From Opitutia bacterium UBA957 (GTDB lineage: Bacteria; Verrucomicrobiota; Verrucomicrobiia; Opitutales; UBA953): 54,363 nucleotides of DNA. A program made the translations under genes and the position numbers. The stretch covers positions 36,763 to 91,125 of the forward strand of contig DBCN01000084.1 of NCBI GenBank assembly GCA_002293065.1, written 5' to 3'. Shown here piece by piece: positions 52,382-54,363 of this stretch. Positions within the stretch are counted from its first letter, which is position 1. Every line of letters begins with the position of its first letter. The notes below the pieces were generated by a model. The model ran no database searches. It worked only from the letters and a program-made list of their open reading frames with translations, and was not told the origin of the DNA.

Positions 52382-52804
52382 ATGAGCCTAGCCGCCAAGC
52401 GCGCCCAGTTGATCGCCGAGCTCGAACCGTTCGGCGACCATCACGAGCGCTTCCAGTACATCATCGACCGAGCGAAGACCGCCCCGGGCTTGGATGCCGC
52501 GCTCAAACTCGACGCGTTCCTCGTCGAGGGCTGCACGTCCAACCTTTGGCTCGTGCCGACGGTGGAAAACGGGGTCTGCCGCTTCCGTTGCGACGCCGAT
52601 TCGCTCATCACCAAGGGCATCGCCGCCCTGGTCTGCGAATTATACGATGGGGGCTCCCCCCAAGACGTCGCCGCGACCGACGCCAACTTCCTGGCCGAGG
52701 TCGGCGTCACGCAACACCTCTCCCCGAATCGCCGGAATGGGCTGACGAACTTGGTCGGCAAAATCCGCGCCTTTGGCCAAGTGGCCAGTCGCTCCGCCCC
52801 ATAA
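52382..52804 (+). CDS. sufE: Cysteine desulfuration protein SufE
   Basis: A 140-residue SufE-family protein, which takes persulfide sulfur from a cysteine desulfurase for Fe-S cluster assembly. The active cysteine is Cys51 in LVEGCTSNLWLVP, the same number as in E. coli SufE. The C-terminal LSPNRRNGLTNLVGKIRAFG is a typical family end. It starts 5 bases after the TPR gene and stops 58 bases before ctaA; no suf operon is visible in the window. Confidence 0.92.
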   Translation: MSLAAKRAQLIAELEPFGDHHERFQYIIDRAKTAPGLDAALKLDAFLVEGCTSNLWLVPTVENGVCRFRCDADSLITKGIAALVCELYDGGSPQDVAATDANFLAEVGVTQHLSPNRRNGLTNLVGKIRAFGQVASRSAP

Positions 52805-52862
52805 ACCGGGAATATCCTCGAAACGGATTTGCACCTTCGGCGTCCGCAAGTCTGATGGAGCC

Positions 52863-53813
52863 ATGCAAACGTCGGCCAGCTTGACCTCCCCCGACCCCGC
52901 TTCCGAGAAACCGGATGCGTGGCTGAAATGGCTCTGCTTCGCGACGTTGGCTTGGGCCGTGTTGGTGCTGCAGGCGGGCGGGTTCACGACGAGCATCCGC
53001 GCCGGCATGGCCTTCCTGGATTGGCCGCTCTCCAACGGCTCGATCAACCCTCCGGGCTGGCTGACCGAAATCGACAAGTTCGCCGAACATTCGCACCGTC
53101 TGGCCGCAACCGGCCTCGGCCTGCTGTGCCTCGCGATCGCCACCCTGCATTACCTCCGCGAACCTCGCCGAGGGGTCCGCCTGGCGGCTTATGCCTTGGC
53201 TGGCCTCGTCATTCTCCAAGGCGGCCTCGGTGGCCTGCGCGTGCTCCTGGATCAACTGAACATCGGTGGTGACGGCAACCTGAAGGCCGTCAGTTTCGCC
53301 ATCGGCCATGCGGTCAATGCCCAGCTCACCATCGCCCTGCTCGCGGTCGTCGCCGCCAGCCATACGCTCACCTGGCGCCGAGCCAACCCGGCGCCAACGC
53401 GGGAACGTTTCGCCGCCAAGCTTGCGGTCGGCGCGGTCTTCACGGTCATCATCTTCGGGGCGGTCATGCGGCAGAATCACTTCACCTCCTGGGTGACGAA
53501 CGGAAGCCTCACCGAGCTCTTCCTGCCGGCGGGCGACGGCCTACCTTGGTTGATGAACTTTCTCCACCGGGCGGGCGCGCTCGTCGCCGGCCTGGCGGTC
53601 ATCTTCTTTGCCGCCACCGGGGAACGCCGCGCCAGCCGCTGGGTTCCCTTGGCCATTCTCTTGGGCATCCAGATTTCGCTGGGCATCCTCAGCATCCGCT
53701 TGCCGCTCAACCCGCACGTGCGCACCATCCACCTCGTCGTCGGCGCCGCCTTATTCTCGACCCTCTGCGCCCATGCCGCCCTCGCCCACCGAGCCGGGAA
53801 AGCCCAAGCCTGA
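52863..53813 (+). CDS. ctaA: Heme A synthase (CtaA/COX15)
   Basis: A 316-residue membrane enzyme, read from the ATG at 52863, that oxidises heme O to heme A for cytochrome c oxidase. About eight membrane spans are apparent. Conserved histidines are in FAEHSHRLAA (His76, His78) and in QNHFTS and NFLHRAGAL. An upstream in-frame start at 52773 overlaps sufE and lacks a hydrophobic start. Its partner ctaB follows 55 bases later. Confidence 0.9.
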   Translation: MQTSASLTSPDPASEKPDAWLKWLCFATLAWAVLVLQAGGFTTSIRAGMAFLDWPLSNGSINPPGWLTEIDKFAEHSHRLAATGLGLLCLAIATLHYLREPRRGVRLAAYALAGLVILQGGLGGLRVLLDQLNIGGDGNLKAVSFAIGHAVNAQLTIALLAVVAASHTLTWRRANPAPTRERFAAKLAVGAVFTVIIFGAVMRQNHFTSWVTNGSLTELFLPAGDGLPWLMNFLHRAGALVAGLAVIFFAATGERRASRWVPLAILLGIQISLGILSIRLPLNPHVRTIHLVVGAALFSTLCAHAALAHRAGKAQA

Positions 53814-53868
53814 GCGGTGCGCTCCGATTTGCCTTTAACCCGTTGAGGAAAGTCGCCACGACAAGTGC

Positions 53869-54363
53869 ATGAGCGAACGCGCCGGATCTCTTCCTGCCGC
53901 CCTCTGGGAGTTGACCAAGCCCCGGTTGTCGTTCCTTTCCGTCCTGACGGCACTGGCGGGGTATTTCTGCAGTAATCCCCATGGGCTGACCGAGGCGCGC
54001 GTGCTGGTCTCGCTCGCCGTGGGCACGGCGCTCGCCGCTGGCGGCTGCGGGGCGCTGAACATGTGGTGGGAAAGCGAGGCCGATGCCCGCATGGAGCGGA
54101 CGAAGAACCGGCCAATTCCCGCCAAGGTCGTCCACCCGGGCATCGTTCTGCTTTTTGGCGGAGCGCTCTCCATCGCCGGCGTGCTGCTCGTCTGGATCGG
54201 CGCCAATGCCCTCGCGGGCTTCCTGACCTTGGCCACCATCGTCAGCTACCTGCTTTTCTACACCCCCTTGAAGTCGATGACTTCCTGGTGCACGCTCGTC
54301 GGTTCCTTGCCCGGCGCGATTCCCCCGATCATCGGCTCGGCCGCCAAAATCGGCCAAGACCCC
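53869..54363 (+). CDS. ctaB: Protoheme IX farnesyltransferase (heme O synthase), N-terminal part
   Basis: The first 165 codons of CtaB; the right window edge cuts the gene. It is a UbiA-type prenyltransferase that adds farnesyl to heme B. The first substrate motif is GGCGALNMWWESEADARM followed by ERTKNRPIP, a familiar CtaB block with Glu in place of the first Asp of the N-x-x-x-D motif, a change also seen in some other heme O synthases. Several hydrophobic spans and SYLLFYTPLKSMT are visible. It follows ctaA, with which it makes heme A. Confidence 0.9.
   Translation, partial: MSERAGSLPAALWELTKPRLSFLSVLTALAGYFCSNPHGLTEARVLVSLAVGTALAAGGCGALNMWWESEADARMERTKNRPIPAKVVHPGIVLLFGGALSIAGVLLVWIGANALAGFLTLATIVSYLLFYTPLKSMTSWCTLVGSLPGAIPPIIGSAAKIGQDP

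Overview
The window is a GC-rich, almost wall-to-wall piece of bacterial core genome. It most likely comes from Verrucomicrobiota, probably an Opitutae-like lineage. That placement is an inference from the overall gene style: class III glutamine synthetase, HrpB helicase, a DUF481-like outer-membrane protein, a Tat-exported GH128-like hydrolase, an atypical EF-Tu, and spc/alpha operons lacking rpmD, infA and rpmJ. I could not run a database search. No rRNA, CRISPR array, insertion sequence, integrase or prophage gene is visible, and no stretch longer than about 175 bases lacks a gene.

Layout, left to right. (1) 1-9427, minus strand: the transcription/translation cluster tRNA-Thr, tuf, tRNA-Trp, secE, nusG, rplK, rplA, rplJ, rplL, rpoB, rpoC (rpoC is cut by the left edge). 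RNA hairpins sit in the rplJ-rplL and rplL-rpoB spacers. (2) 9534-15216, minus: smc, an HtrA-type protease and a membrane-anchored protein with a TonB-like C-terminus. (3) 15379-15579, plus: rpsU with its own terminator. (4) 15719-19023, minus: class III glutamine synthetase behind a convincing sigma-54 promoter, preceded by a DUF481-like protein. (5) 19091-22858: HemY-type protoporphyrinogen oxidase (plus), an MFS exporter (minus, stop codons overlapping) and a secreted DUF362-like protein (plus). (6) 22923-31906, minus: a compact train of a TM/zinc-ribbon protein, guaA, dnaX, a YfcE-type phosphoesterase, hrpB, a GH128-like hydrolase, a DEDDh exonuclease and mdh. (7) 31993-50397, minus: the fused str-S10-spc-alpha supercluster rpsL-rpsG-fusA-rpsJ ... 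rplQ, with map after secY and an exported protein of unknown function inserted between rpsS and rplV. (8) 50571-54363, plus: an exported TPR-like protein with poly-C tracts at its start, sufE, ctaA (heme A synthase) and the start of ctaB (heme O synthase).

Functionally the window supplies RNA polymerase, elongation factors, the Sec channel (secY, secE), most of the ribosomal proteins, chromosome organisation (smc), the clamp loader (dnaX), purine and nitrogen assimilation (guaA, glnN), malate dehydrogenase and parts of heme/cytochrome-oxidase and Fe-S assembly. I see no complete new defence or mobile system. The most unusual items sit inside core genes: an EF-Tu whose switch I motif RGITI reads KTVTI while the EF-G nearby is canonical; a dnaX A9 slippage site placed to make a gamma-like product; an exported protein inside the S10 operon; poly-C tracts offsetting a well-placed start from the TPR gene; a paired-hairpin leader before rplC; and disordered tails on S5, S11 and L17.
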